From: Nocardia higoensis NBRC 100133
GTDB lineage: Bacteria; Actinomycetota; Actinomycetes; Mycobacteriales; Mycobacteriaceae
Reading direction: 5' to 3'
Assembly: GCF_000308595.1 (NCBI RefSeq)
Contig: NZ_BAGA01000081.1
Coordinates: 53,992-117,991 of the forward strand
Length of the DNA: 64,000 bases
The notes under the pieces were generated by a model that saw nothing but the letters and a program-made list of their open reading frames with translations, ran no database searches and was not told the origin of the DNA. The position numbers and the translations under genes are program-made. Of the stretch, positions 48,918 through 59,102 are shown in pieces (the first letter of the stretch is position 1; each line of letters opens with the position of its first letter).

Positions 48918-51133
48918 GTCGGACCGCACCGCAGCTGCTCGAAGCGATCGTTCTCGCTGCGGCCTATGCGGTTCTGAAGTCGCCGGCCTACGCCGGGCAG
49001 CAGATAGATCCTCGGGCGTTTGCCCAGGCCAACAGGGCCACACTGCTGGAACTCGTGGCGAGGGCATCAACGTTGCGAGCAGAACTTGCGCAGACCTATC
49101 GCGACGAATTGAGCGAAACGCATCCACAGGTGGTGGCACTGCTGGGCGATAGTGCCACCGACAGTGCCACCGCAGCAGCAGCGCTGCGAGACCCGCGGGC
49201 GATCCGGGCACGACGTGGGCGGGCCAAGCCTTCTGCGAAGGCCGGAGCCGACGGCGAGCAGTCGGCGGTTGCGGACGAACACCGACCAGCCATGCAGGAC
49301 CCGGCGACCGCACGTCGGCTGGAACGGTACGAACGACGCCTGACCGAGACCCGCACGGCCCGCGACCGAGCCAGAGTGCAGCGCGACTACGCCCGTGCAG
49401 AGACCGACCAATTGCGCCGCGATCTCGAAAGGGCCGAGGAGGACCGGGACGAGTCGCTGGCTGTCATCGACGGGCTGCGTGCCGAACTGGCTGCCGAACG
49501 CGACCGTGTGGCGAAACTGGCAACCGACGTGCTGGCAGCGGCAGCGGTACTGAAGGCAGCGATTCTCCCACCACTGACCACCCTTCCGCCGGTCGGGGAC
49601 ATCGACGTCGATCCCCGTGAACGTGAAGCGGCCGTCGATACTCCGCCGGCAGAGGCGGCACCGGCAGCCGACCCGATGGTTGCTGCGGCACTGACGTGTG
49701 CTGAGGTATCGCCGGACGTGCTGTTGTCAGTACTGAACGCCTTGCTCGAACCGCCCGAACCGGTGAACCGGGTGTCGGTCGGTGAGCCGCGCGAGATCGC
49801 GCTCACGCCGCTCGGCGGGGGGACCGACATCGGTGGCTCCTGCATGCTGGTGACCGCCGGCGACGTCCGGATTCTCATCGACGCCGGGATGCGGGTCAAC
49901 AAGCGCATCGACCAAGCCGGGCCGGAAGATATAGATGTGGCCCTCGCCGGGCCACTCGCCGCGATCGTGATCACGCACGCCCACAACGACCACGCCGGGT
50001 ACGTACCGGCACTGACCGCGATTTACCCGACAGTGCCGGTGATCTGCACCCCCGAGACCGCGGCGATCCTCCCGACGATGTGGAGCGATTCGGTGCGGGT
50101 GTTCGACCGCTCCCGCGGCAACCATGTCGGCAGTGATGAACCGCTGGCCGAGCCGCCCTATGGGGATGCGCAGGTCCATGCAGCGCAGCGCCGCATCAAG
50201 GAGGTGCAATGCGGTCGGGTTGTCGAGATTGCTGCCGGTGTCACGGTCACGCTGTTTCCTGCCGGCCATATCCTCGGCGCGGCCGGCGTGGTGGTCTGCG
50301 CCGGCCCGAACCGGGTGACGGTGACCGGGGATGTGTCGGACCTGGCCCAGATCAGTGTTCCCGGTCTGGTCGTGCCTGATGCGGCACGCGGGTCCGATCT
50401 GCTGGTCATCGAGTCGACCTACTGCGGGCAGCACAGTTCCAACCGCGAGGCCGAGGTGGAGAAGTTCGTCCGGATGGTTTCGGAGACCGTCGGCGACCCG
50501 GCGAACGGTGGACGGGTGCTCGTGCCGGCCTTCGCGCTCGGGAGAGCGCAGGAAGTGGCGTTGACTCTGCGCAACCGTCTGCCGGATGTGCCGGTTCTCA
50601 TCGATGGAATGGCCAAGGACATTGCGAGGATCTACGAGGAACAGACTGCTCGAAGCGCGCGGCCATTGAAGATATACGGCGATCAGGTGTCGGCGGTGCA
50701 GCCGGGCGCGCGCGAGCAGCTATTGCGCACATTCCGGCGCGGGGTCATCGTCACTACGTCGGGCATGTTAACTGCCGGTCCAGCGGTCACCTGGGCACGC
50801 TCGATCCTCCCGGATCCGAACGCGGCATTGCTGCTCGCGGGCTATCAGGACGAGGAATCTCCCGGGTTCGAGCTGCTCGAACTGGCCAAGACCACCAGAC
50901 GAGCCACCTTCGTACTCGACAGAGAGGAACTCGTGGTCAACGCGCGAGTAACGAAGTTCGGCCTGTCGGCGCACGCGGACCGACGCGGCCTGTCCTCCAT
51001 CATCACCGAGGTCGGCGCCACCGAAGTAATGCTGGTCCACGGGGTGGCGTCCAAACAACGAGACTTCGCCGACAACCTGACCCGCCGTGGGTTCCGCGTT
51101 GCCTCCACCGACCGTTGGCAGCCCATCAGTTGA
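48914..51133 (+). CDS. Coiled-coil / beta-CASP metallo-beta-lactamase nuclease
   Basis: 739 residues. N-terminal 130 residues: helical, disordered Ala/Arg linker. A strongly charged coiled coil covers about 135-215 (ARRLERYERRLTETRTARDR ... LRRDLERAEEDRDESLAVID). From about 290: MBL fold with HxHxDH ITHAHNDHAGY (H355, H357, D359, H360), then GHILGAAGVVV, GDVSDLAQ and VIESTYCGQH. The beta-CASP insertion has VLVPAFALGRAQEV, and the C-terminal metal His687 is in LSAHADRRGL. This is the CPSF73/RNase J-like group of RNA or DNA nucleases. All visible active-site residues are intact. Coupled to the upstream ATPase by ATGA. I know no DISARM component of this type. Confidence 0.9.
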   Translation: MSRTAPQLLEAIVLAAAYAVLKSPAYAGQQIDPRAFAQANRATLLELVARASTLRAELAQTYRDELSETHPQVVALLGDSATDSATAAAALRDPRAIRARRGRAKPSAKAGADGEQSAVADEHRPAMQDPATARRLERYERRLTETRTARDRARVQRDYARAETDQLRRDLERAEEDRDESLAVIDGLRAELAAERDRVAKLATDVLAAAAVLKAAILPPLTTLPPVGDIDVDPREREAAVDTPPAEAAPAADPMVAAALTCAEVSPDVLLSVLNALLEPPEPVNRVSVGEPREIALTPLGGGTDIGGSCMLVTAGDVRILIDAGMRVNKRIDQAGPEDIDVALAGPLAAIVITHAHNDHAGYVPALTAIYPTVPVICTPETAAILPTMWSDSVRVFDRSRGNHVGSDEPLAEPPYGDAQVHAAQRRIKEVQCGRVVEIAAGVTVTLFPAGHILGAAGVVVCAGPNRVTVTGDVSDLAQISVPGLVVPDAARGSDLLVIESTYCGQHSSNREAEVEKFVRMVSETVGDPANGGRVLVPAFALGRAQEVALTLRNRLPDVPVLIDGMAKDIARIYEEQTARSARPLKIYGDQVSAVQPGAREQLLRTFRRGVIVTTSGMLTAGPAVTWARSILPDPNAALLLAGYQDEESPGFELLELAKTTRRATFVLDREELVVNARVTKFGLSAHADRRGLSSIITEVGATEVMLVHGVASKQRDFADNLTRRGFRVASTDRWQPIS

Positions 51134-51293
51134 CAACCTTCCCGCAGAAACCGCTGATCCACGCCACGCCTCGTACTGCCTGCGGGACGTGGGGCCCGGG
51201 GTCGACGTGACCACTCGGCCGGCCACGCCACCGATCTCAGTCGACAAAAGCCGGACAAGCACCGATCTTCTGCCCGGCATGAAAGGCTCCCGG

Positions 51294-53666
51294 ATGACCG
51301 AAGACCCATCCCTGATCGACCTCCTGCTGCCCGGGACCACGGATGCAGGGTTAGACGGCCTTGCTTACAGCACTTTCCTCGACAACGGGGTTGCTGTCCC
51401 GGTATCGGCGGTCGACCAGTTGCTGGTTGCGTTCAGTCGTCACCTGATCGACCAGATGCCCCGTACTGTGGCGGTCCTACAGCTACCGCGTGCCGACCAC
51501 AGAATCGCGCTGACGCTCGCAATCTGTATGCACCTACTGCGCCTACAGCAACCCTTGGTTGCCGGACCGGTTGTATTCGCCGCGCTCGACGTCGATTTGA
51601 CCGAGCAACTGCGAAACCTCCGGTGGCGCAACTACCGCAATATGGCCCTGGACCGAAACAACCCGCTATCGGCACAGCGACTTACCCGCAGTGGATACCT
51701 CGTTCCGGTGGTCGGCGTCGCGCCCCGCTCGGCAGATAGTTCCCTCATCTATGTCAACACTCGAATCGGCAATCCCGTACTGCCGCAATGTAATCCACCA
51801 CTGGTCATCATCGATGCGGCCTCGATCACCTCCGCGGACAGCCGAGCGAGGATGCTCACCTGGGCCTCACACCACTCAGCTGTGTCGACAGTTGTCTTCG
51901 GCGATATCGGCGACGAATTGCTGGTAAAAGCCGTCACCGCGACTGGCTCCACACCGCTGGTTCTCCCCATGACCGATGCGGAGGTCAATGCGCTGGTCTA
52001 TGAACTCAACAGGCAGGAGCCCGAACCCAGTCCACTGTCGAGTATGTGGATGCTGTGGCGTGAGAAGCAACCTCCGCTCAGCATCTACCGCGCCGGTGAC
52101 ACGGAGATCAACGCTGCGATCACGCGTGCCTTCGCCTGTTTGGCGACCCGGCCCGACGGGCTCGTGCCCCAAGCACTCGATTACCCGACCAAGCTGCTCT
52201 ATTCGGGTACCCGGCTGGCTGCGGCAGTGTACGACTATCGCAGGGCCTGTGCCCTGGCGGTCCGCCCCGGGGAGGGCCCCGCTGCCCTGCTACGTGTCCT
52301 CAACGGTCTGACGTTCACCGGCCCCGGACCATGGCACGCATGGGGCGTCGCGCGGTGGGGCGAGCTCAAGGTCGCTGTCGAAGCACTATGGCGACATCTC
52401 GAGGAATCCACCCCGAAGCTCGACCTCCTCTGGGGGCTGCTCGCACGCGCCGAGCATGCCACCTGCGGTCGGATCCTGATCCGTTGCCACAGCAACGCCG
52501 GGGCCGTGGCCACGGCGCAATCGCTCAGCAGCGAGAACCGGACCAGCGCGCAGATCGCATTGTGGGCGCGTATCGGCGCAAGGGTCGAGATCGACACGTT
52601 CGCCAAGCGCTATCCGCCCCGCCACGCCGGCGTTCAGATCCTTACCGGAAATCCCCCGGCACGGCATTTCTCACTGCTGTTCAGTGGTGAGGCCGACGAG
52701 AATTGGCTGCTTGCCTACGATGTCGAAGACGCCATCCTGCGGCACCAACTACGTCGCTGGTACGACACGACCGATGCATGGCGGCGGAATACGTTCCGGG
52801 CGCTCGGGGCATCTGAGCCCGCATCCGTCGCTGGCCCACTAGTGGCCACCGAACTCCACAGCACACCGCCGGAACCACCAGAACTGCATCTACCTCAGCT
52901 ATCGATACTAGATGTACTCGACAGCGCCAACAGGTCGATCGACCTATCATCAATCCTCGGCACGGCATCCAACGACTGGTTCGGCCCCGAAACCACCAGT
53001 TGTGTGCCGATACTGCTCGATAACGGCCGGACCTGGTGGGTGCGTACCGAGAACGACCACGACGGCGACCTGGCCACGCCGATACTCGTGGTCACCGGCA
53101 ACCACCGCTATCTACCCCTGCGAGACATTCGACCGGGTGATGTAGTTGTCGTTCCGGCCGGTGACGGTACCGATTCGGTGCATGCCCGCCTGGTAACCCT
53201 CAGTCACACCAACGATGATGTCGCTGCGCTCGATGCAATACTCGGACAGTTCCGCAGGGCCGCCCGCACAGTGCTGCAAACGCATACCACGCTGCAGGCC
53301 GCGATAGCGGCGGTACGCGATGCCGGCGCGCAGGCCCCCGGCGAGCTGAAAATGTGGGCCAGCGGCCGCACCATCGCCCCCCGAGTACCCCAAGATATCG
53401 CTGCCGTCTTTCAAGCCGCACAGCAAACGTCTCCTGATCTGTGGCTTCTACACAGTGTGGCCGGACGGCTCCGTACCCTGCACCGATCACTCGGCCATTT
53501 CGTGAAAGCACTGGCCTCGGGCCACGCCGGGGACGCTGTGAAAAAGCTCCGGAGCCTCATCGGCGACGGAGCCGATGAACTGTTGGACGAGTTTCTCGTC
53601 GCCACGGTCATCAGCGTGGGCACGCCCACCGACGTACCGGCCAGCTTCTCGGGGCGGATCCAGTGA
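51294..53666 (+). CDS. Large protein at DrmE position of DISARM-like locus
   Basis: 790 residues. ATG at 51294 (MTEDPSLIDLLLPG) with AAAGG seven bases upstream; ATG 51279 is an alternative. No clear motif: the N-terminal third (TVAVLQLPRADHRIALTLAI ... NPPLVIIDAASITS) reads like a worn P-loop/helicase fold without a usable Walker A; the middle (GRILIRCHSNAGAVATAQSL ... VQILTGNPPARHFSLLFSGE) resembles the second RecA-like half; the C-terminal 200 residues have a small beta-domain (NHRYLPLRDIRPGDVVVVPA). Directly upstream of drmA, as drmE is in class 2 DISARM as I recall. Family identity with DrmE is inference from position and size. Confidence 0.6.
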   Translation: MTEDPSLIDLLLPGTTDAGLDGLAYSTFLDNGVAVPVSAVDQLLVAFSRHLIDQMPRTVAVLQLPRADHRIALTLAICMHLLRLQQPLVAGPVVFAALDVDLTEQLRNLRWRNYRNMALDRNNPLSAQRLTRSGYLVPVVGVAPRSADSSLIYVNTRIGNPVLPQCNPPLVIIDAASITSADSRARMLTWASHHSAVSTVVFGDIGDELLVKAVTATGSTPLVLPMTDAEVNALVYELNRQEPEPSPLSSMWMLWREKQPPLSIYRAGDTEINAAITRAFACLATRPDGLVPQALDYPTKLLYSGTRLAAAVYDYRRACALAVRPGEGPAALLRVLNGLTFTGPGPWHAWGVARWGELKVAVEALWRHLEESTPKLDLLWGLLARAEHATCGRILIRCHSNAGAVATAQSLSSENRTSAQIALWARIGARVEIDTFAKRYPPRHAGVQILTGNPPARHFSLLFSGEADENWLLAYDVEDAILRHQLRRWYDTTDAWRRNTFRALGASEPASVAGPLVATELHSTPPEPPELHLPQLSILDVLDSANRSIDLSSILGTASNDWFGPETTSCVPILLDNGRTWWVRTENDHDGDLATPILVVTGNHRYLPLRDIRPGDVVVVPAGDGTDSVHARLVTLSHTNDDVAALDAILGQFRRAARTVLQTHTTLQAAIAAVRDAGAQAPGELKMWASGRTIAPRVPQDIAAVFQAAQQTSPDLWLLHSVAGRLRTLHRSLGHFVKALASGHAGDAVKKLRSLIGDGADELLDEFLVATVISVGTPTDVPASFSGRIQ

Positions 53667-53815
53667 ACCAGCACTGACCGGCCGCGGCCGAAGCGTAGTC
53701 TTTGTGCCGAACACCTTGGCGCACAACAGAAGACATCATTTCTCGGACCTCGAGAGGTTGGGTCACCGACCAGAGACGTCGGTTCGAATGCAACCGCACA
53801 CTGTTCAAGGACGAC

Positions 53816-56800
53816 ATGACCGCAGTCACCCCGCACACCACCGGTACCCGGACACCGCCCGTCGACGTCGGCCGCAGTCGGCAGAATCGGGCCGAGGAGA
53901 CCCTCGTCCGTTACATCCTCGCGGAACTGGTCGATGCGCTGACCGACCGGTCCGGTGGCGAGCACCCTTTCCCCTGGTCTCCTGAGCACAGAGTCCGCAT
54001 CGGAGTGCTGGGCGCCACGATCGCACCTACGACCGCGCCCGGTACCAGCGAAGGTGGCGAAACCACGCCTCCGACCACGACACCTCCGGTCGAAAACCGC
54101 GGAGTCATCGGTGTGGATTTCGTGGTGAAAGGAGCTCCGGCCACCGTCGATCTCACCCTCGAGGTCGGCTACGCCATCTACCAGCCGCTCTTGCCGGCCT
54201 TCACCGACGTGTCGGCAGAAGCCGGGCGGCTGACCGCTTCGGCCTCGGACAACTCCCGACGCCGCCCAACAGTCACGCTCAACCCGACCTGGTATCGCGA
54301 TCAACGCCACGTGAGCCTGTCGATGTCAATCCCCATCATCGGGGACGAGTACACCCTCATCAGCAGCGAGCTGCCGGGAGGCTGCCCGTTGGCAGCAGAC
54401 GCGCAGAACGCGGTGCGGGACCACTACGCCGGCGCTACCGCGCTCTGGAAGCTGACGAACAACCAAACACTGCCGGTGGCCGCAGTCTCGGGCACCGAGG
54501 CGGCCTACCGCCAGACAGTCGACTCGCGCCGTGATCGGCGGTGGACGCCAATCGCTCCGATACCCCGTGTGACCGTCTCGACGCTGCCCACCGTGGACGG
54601 GGATACCGCTGTATCGGTATCGATCACCAACGCGTTGGTGATCGAAGCACGCGGCCTACAGGACGTGGCCATCTACGACACGACTCTCTCGGTCACCATC
54701 GATACCCCCGAGCTGCTACCCCGCCGACTCGGGTTTGCCGACGACGACTGCCGTTATGCCTCCGCCGCAACAGTGGTCGGCCGGGGGCGTGGGTGCGTCG
54801 CCCGTCCAGGAAACAGACCGAATGTGGTGATGGCCGACACTCTTCCGATCCACACCCAGCACCACACCAGTTCCAGCGAGCCGACAGACATCTCGTTCGG
54901 TAATCTCGCCGGCAAATGGACTGCCGCGTTGAATTCGCTGAGTGCAGAGATGCGAGGCTTCCACCGTGGCTGGGACTTCAGCGCAGCGCAGACCACCGAT
55001 GAGCGGCGCCAGATTCAAACCCTCCGAGATCAATTCGAGTCCGAGGTCCAGCGTTTCGAGCTCGGATTGGATCTGCTGCGGACCGATCCGCACCTTGCCC
55101 GCGCCTTCGAGCTCGCCAATTACTCCTTCGCTGCAGCCCGCGGGGCGACCGCACGATGGCGACTCTTCCAGCTGGTCTTCATCGTGTCCGAGCTAGCCGC
55201 CCTGGCCGGCCGAGAAAACCCTGCCGACCCGCGCCTGCGCGAGGAGCTCGACACCGTTGACGTACTGTGGTTTCCCACCGGTGGCGGCAAAACCGAAGCA
55301 TATCTCGGACTGATCGTCGTTGCCCTCTTCTACGACCGCTTTCGCGGCAAAGAACGAGGAACCAGCGCATGGCTGCTGTTCCCGTTGCGAATGCTGTCCG
55401 TGCAGCAACTTTCGCGGGTCAACGCGATATTGCATCACGCGGAGATCGTGCGTAAGGAGCACAACCTTCCCGGCGACTCCTTCACGCTCGGTTACTTCGT
55501 CGGTGCGGGCAATACCCCGAATCGTTTGGCCTACCCCGACACCCACGGTTGGTGGCCCGGCCTGGCGAACTTCGCCAGACAATCGCAGTCAGAGCGCGAC
55601 AAGAGACGACTCGTCGGTGCGTGTCCCGCCTGCGGTGACGACAACAGCGTCGGCCTGGAATGCGATCTCACCGATCAGCGCTTACGCCATGTATGCCGCG
55701 CCTGCGACCATGAGCTGGCGATCCATGCCAGCGACGACGAGACCACCCGCTACCAGTCCTCGGTCGTCGTATCGACCCTCGACAAGGTCTGCGCCTTCGC
55801 TCGCAACGGCCAATTGACCGCCATCAACCACGGCCCTTCCGCGAGATGCCCACAACACGGCTGGTACACACACCAGAGATGCATCGCCGAGGGCTGCTCG
55901 ACCGCACCGTCGACGCACACGCCGCCCACTGGATTCAAGGACCCGACACCGGCACTGTGGGTCCAAGACGAGCTGCATCTCATTCGAGAAGAACTCGGAG
56001 TATTCGCCGCGCACTACCACACTTTGCTGGCCGAACTCGCGCGCGGTGCACACAATGAACCCTCCAAAGTGATCGCCGCTACCGCCACCATCGAGCAGTT
56101 CGAGGACCAGCTTTCCCAGGTCTACGGCCGCCGGCCGCGCATGTTCCCCACCGGCGGGGGCACTCTGGACCGATCCTTCTACACGACGGTCACCGACGAC
56201 GTTCGCCGTCTCTATCTCGGCGTCTTGCCCTCGGGCGGTGGCACCGTCAAAGTGGACCTCACCGGCGCGGTCACCGCCCACATCGTCGAACACATCCACC
56301 ACCTCACCGACGACCCGGCCCCGCTGCTCGCCGCGATGACCGACGCCGGATTAACGCTCACCACGGCCGAAGCAAGGTCGATGCTGTTCGCATACGAGCT
56401 CGCACTCGCCTACGTAAACTCCAAAGCACACGGGGTCAACATCGTCGACGATCTCAATCGTCTATCGGAAGACTTCATCAACGCCGGTACCGACCGGGTG
56501 CGATCGGAATACCTCACCGGCGAGTCGTCATTGGGCGAGCTCGCCGCGATCATCGCCGAGATCGAGGCATCCGATCCCGCCATGAGTCGGGCAGAACGCA
56601 TTCGTGGCATCGTGGGCACCTCAGTCGTGTCCCACGGCGTGGATCTCGACCGGCTGAACTTCGAGATCCTCGCCGGAATGCCGCCCACCTATGCCCACTA
56701 CATCCAGGCAACCGCACGAGCCGGCCGACGGCACGTAGGGCTCGTCATCGACATCTTCGACCGGAACAACCGACGCGAGACATCGATGTACCAGAGCTTC

Positions 56801-57271
56801 CTTACCACCCACGCAGCCCTGGAACGCATGGTCGAACCGGTTCCGGTCAACCGATTCGCGAGCCGCGCCATCGAGCGAACCCTGCCCGGCATCGTCTGCG
56901 CTCTGTTATGGGACGAGACCCGGCACTCGACCTGGGGGACGACGCAGAACATCGGCAAGACCAAACGGTTTCATGAATGGTGGAACGCCAGAGCTGCAGA
57001 CCTCCTACCCCACATTTCCGAACGTATTGCACGGGCCTATCGCTGCCCGGTTCCGGGCGTCGTCATGCATGCCGACGAACAACGGCTCGTAGACGACGCC
57101 CAGCGCCGCTGGCAGGAGATCGAACTTCCCCGTGTCCAACAGTGGCAGTCCGACTGGCTCACCGAGCTGTTCACCGGCCCCGCAATGACCAGCCTCCGCG
57201 ATGTGGAACTGCCCGCCGAATTCCGCGGCGGCAATCAGGCACAACAGGTCATTTCCCGACTACGCCCCTGA
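53816..57271 (+). CDS. drmA: DrmA-like helicase (DISARM)
   Basis: 1151 residues. ATG at 53816 follows AAGGA; an in-frame GTG at 53702 is less likely. N-terminal ~450 residues: beta-rich region of unknown fold, found in DrmA proteins. SF2 helicase core: Walker A FPTGGGKT (K492), DELH box (D718-E719), motif III-like AATATIEQF and motif VI QATARAGRR (964-972). A four-Cys zinc finger (C603, C606, C627, C630) and a second Cys/His cluster (CPQHGWYTHQRC) are inserted between Walker A and DELH. DrmA with DrmB loads on unmodified foreign DNA in characterised DISARM systems. Followed after 13 bases by drmB. Confidence 0.88.
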   Translation: MTAVTPHTTGTRTPPVDVGRSRQNRAEETLVRYILAELVDALTDRSGGEHPFPWSPEHRVRIGVLGATIAPTTAPGTSEGGETTPPTTTPPVENRGVIGVDFVVKGAPATVDLTLEVGYAIYQPLLPAFTDVSAEAGRLTASASDNSRRRPTVTLNPTWYRDQRHVSLSMSIPIIGDEYTLISSELPGGCPLAADAQNAVRDHYAGATALWKLTNNQTLPVAAVSGTEAAYRQTVDSRRDRRWTPIAPIPRVTVSTLPTVDGDTAVSVSITNALVIEARGLQDVAIYDTTLSVTIDTPELLPRRLGFADDDCRYASAATVVGRGRGCVARPGNRPNVVMADTLPIHTQHHTSSSEPTDISFGNLAGKWTAALNSLSAEMRGFHRGWDFSAAQTTDERRQIQTLRDQFESEVQRFELGLDLLRTDPHLARAFELANYSFAAARGATARWRLFQLVFIVSELAALAGRENPADPRLREELDTVDVLWFPTGGGKTEAYLGLIVVALFYDRFRGKERGTSAWLLFPLRMLSVQQLSRVNAILHHAEIVRKEHNLPGDSFTLGYFVGAGNTPNRLAYPDTHGWWPGLANFARQSQSERDKRRLVGACPACGDDNSVGLECDLTDQRLRHVCRACDHELAIHASDDETTRYQSSVVVSTLDKVCAFARNGQLTAINHGPSARCPQHGWYTHQRCIAEGCSTAPSTHTPPTGFKDPTPALWVQDELHLIREELGVFAAHYHTLLAELARGAHNEPSKVIAATATIEQFEDQLSQVYGRRPRMFPTGGGTLDRSFYTTVTDDVRRLYLGVLPSGGGTVKVDLTGAVTAHIVEHIHHLTDDPAPLLAAMTDAGLTLTTAEARSMLFAYELALAYVNSKAHGVNIVDDLNRLSEDFINAGTDRVRSEYLTGESSLGELAAIIAEIEASDPAMSRAERIRGIVGTSVVSHGVDLDRLNFEILAGMPPTYAHYIQATARAGRRHVGLVIDIFDRNNRRETSMYQSFLTTHAALERMVEPVPVNRFASRAIERTLPGIVCALLWDETRHSTWGTTQNIGKTKRFHEWWNARAADLLPHISERIARAYRCPVPGVVMHADEQRLVDDAQRRWQEIELPRVQQWQSDWLTELFTGPAMTSLRDVELPAEFRGGNQAQQVISRLRP

Positions 57272-57284
57272 GGAGGGTCCACCG

Positions 57285-59102
57285 TTGAAGCGCTCGACCA
57301 CTCAGGTTCTATACCGCTACCTCCCCGGTGCAATTTTCGCCCACGACGACGGCTTCTACGCGCGTGTCCAACGCATCGACGGCCGCCGCGTCAGCGGTGA
57401 AATCAACCAGACAGTGCTGCTGGACGAGCTGGCGAACGAAATCAACCGCTGGCATCGCGACCAGATAGGTCTACCGAACCCCCGGACCAACCGCGACGAG
57501 TTCGTGTTCATCAGGCCCGAGGAGGTGGTCTGGGACGTCTTCCCACTCTCCTTCGAGTGCGTGAACTCCACCTGCGGTCGTGTTCGGCGCTGGTGGCACC
57601 AGGACCAACTCGTTACCGACACCAAACAGACCGGGCGGCTCCGCTGTCAGCACTGCTCCTCGAAGATGCGACAGCTCCGATACCTCACTGCCCACAACTG
57701 CGGAGCCATGGAGCCCCTCTACACACCGAGCTGCTCGGCCTGCGACAGCGCAGCAAATTTGTACCTCGAGGATCTCGGGTCATTCCGGGCATCGTCGTGG
57801 CGATGCCGCACCTGCGGCAGCGCACGAAGCACCCGCTTCACCCCCTGCGACTGCGGCCGATACTCCGACGGAAACACGCCCTACCGTCAGGGCTACACCG
57901 CGCGCGATCAGCGCGTCTGGTATCCCCACGGCCTCACCATCCTCAACATCTCCTCGAACCAGACCTACGACAACCTTCAGCGCAACAACGACCGCGGCGT
58001 TGTCGCGCTGGCCTCCTGGCTCGGAGACGAGGAGAACCTGGCCGCGTCGCTCACCGAGCTGAACCAACCCGCCGCCGGCCCACGCATGACGGCCGAGAAG
58101 TGGGTCGAGACCGAAGCCACCCTACGGAAAAGTGGCATCGACGAGCTCACCATCGATACGGTCCGACAGCGGCAGGCACCAGCCGCGCTCGGACCGCCCG
58201 CGATCATGGCCGGCGTCGACACCGACGTAATAACGATGGCCGCTGAAAGGCCGATGGTCGAACGCGCGGGGCTATTCGACCGCAATGTCATCACCGACCG
58301 CCGCAGCTTCACCGAAGTCGTGGCGAGCTCCTCCGGAGCGGCGGCGCGTGCGACCACGTCCGCTGTTTCCAAGGCCATCGCCGGGCTCGGCATCGACGAC
58401 ATCTCCGTCACACAGAGCTTCCCGATCGTGACAGCCAGCTATGGATACAGCCGAGCACGCCGAGAGCCTGGTCAGGCACATCTACGGACCTACGCCGTGA
58501 CCCATCGGTACAACAACAAGACCCCGATCTTCGCTGTCCCAGCGAACACAGAAGCATTGCTGATCACGTTCGACGCCCAGGCGATCCTCGGTTTCCTGCA
58601 GCACGCTGGCCTGTGGGCAGGCACTACACCGGCCACGCTGCGAGATGCGAAGCTGAAGGTTGCCGAGATCCTGGCCGATCGTGATGATGCGAACGGCAGC
58701 GCCCGCGTTGTCCGCCGCCTCGTGCACTCCGCCTCGCACGCCCTTCTCCGCGCGCTGGATGACGGCCAAGCCGGCTTCGGCGAATCGAGCCTCGCCGAGT
58801 GGATCGTACCCAATGCACTGACCTCGGCCATCTACGTGGTGTCGTATGCCGACTTCACCCTCGGAGCATTCGACACCGTGCAACGCCGCCGAATCGGACC
58901 ATGGCTCGAGCGAGCCGTGGATACGATCGACCACTGCGACAACGATCCGTTGTGCTCGCAGACCTCGACCTTGCGACCCCATGCTGCCTGCGATCGTTGC
59001 CTGTACATGTCGTACGGATGCAGAGTGTGGAACGCCGATCTCGATCGCAAGTTACTACGCCGCTTCTGGTTGTGGACGAGGCAGCGAGCTGCGACACGAT
59101 GA
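57285..59102 (+). CDS. drmB: DrmB-like DUF1998 zinc protein (DISARM)
   Basis: 605 residues. TTG at 57285 follows GAGGAGGG at ideal spacing and starts KRSTTQVLYRYLPGAIFAHD; no better ATG/GTG exists. Many zinc cysteines: CVNSTCGRVRRW, CQHCSSKM, CSACDSAANLY, CRTCGSARS and CDCG. The C-terminal DUF1998 domain has RRLVHSASHALLRALDDGQA ... IYVVSYADFTLGAF and ends with CDNDPLC and ACDRCLYMSYGC. DrmB forms a complex with DrmA. The stop overlaps the drmC start (ATGA). Confidence 0.88.
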   Translation: MKRSTTQVLYRYLPGAIFAHDDGFYARVQRIDGRRVSGEINQTVLLDELANEINRWHRDQIGLPNPRTNRDEFVFIRPEEVVWDVFPLSFECVNSTCGRVRRWWHQDQLVTDTKQTGRLRCQHCSSKMRQLRYLTAHNCGAMEPLYTPSCSACDSAANLYLEDLGSFRASSWRCRTCGSARSTRFTPCDCGRYSDGNTPYRQGYTARDQRVWYPHGLTILNISSNQTYDNLQRNNDRGVVALASWLGDEENLAASLTELNQPAAGPRMTAEKWVETEATLRKSGIDELTIDTVRQRQAPAALGPPAIMAGVDTDVITMAAERPMVERAGLFDRNVITDRRSFTEVVASSSGAAARATTSAVSKAIAGLGIDDISVTQSFPIVTASYGYSRARREPGQAHLRTYAVTHRYNNKTPIFAVPANTEALLITFDAQAILGFLQHAGLWAGTTPATLRDAKLKVAEILADRDDANGSARVVRRLVHSASHALLRALDDGQAGFGESSLAEWIVPNALTSAIYVVSYADFTLGAFDTVQRRRIGPWLERAVDTIDHCDNDPLCSQTSTLRPHAACDRCLYMSYGCRVWNADLDRKLLRRFWLWTRQRAATR

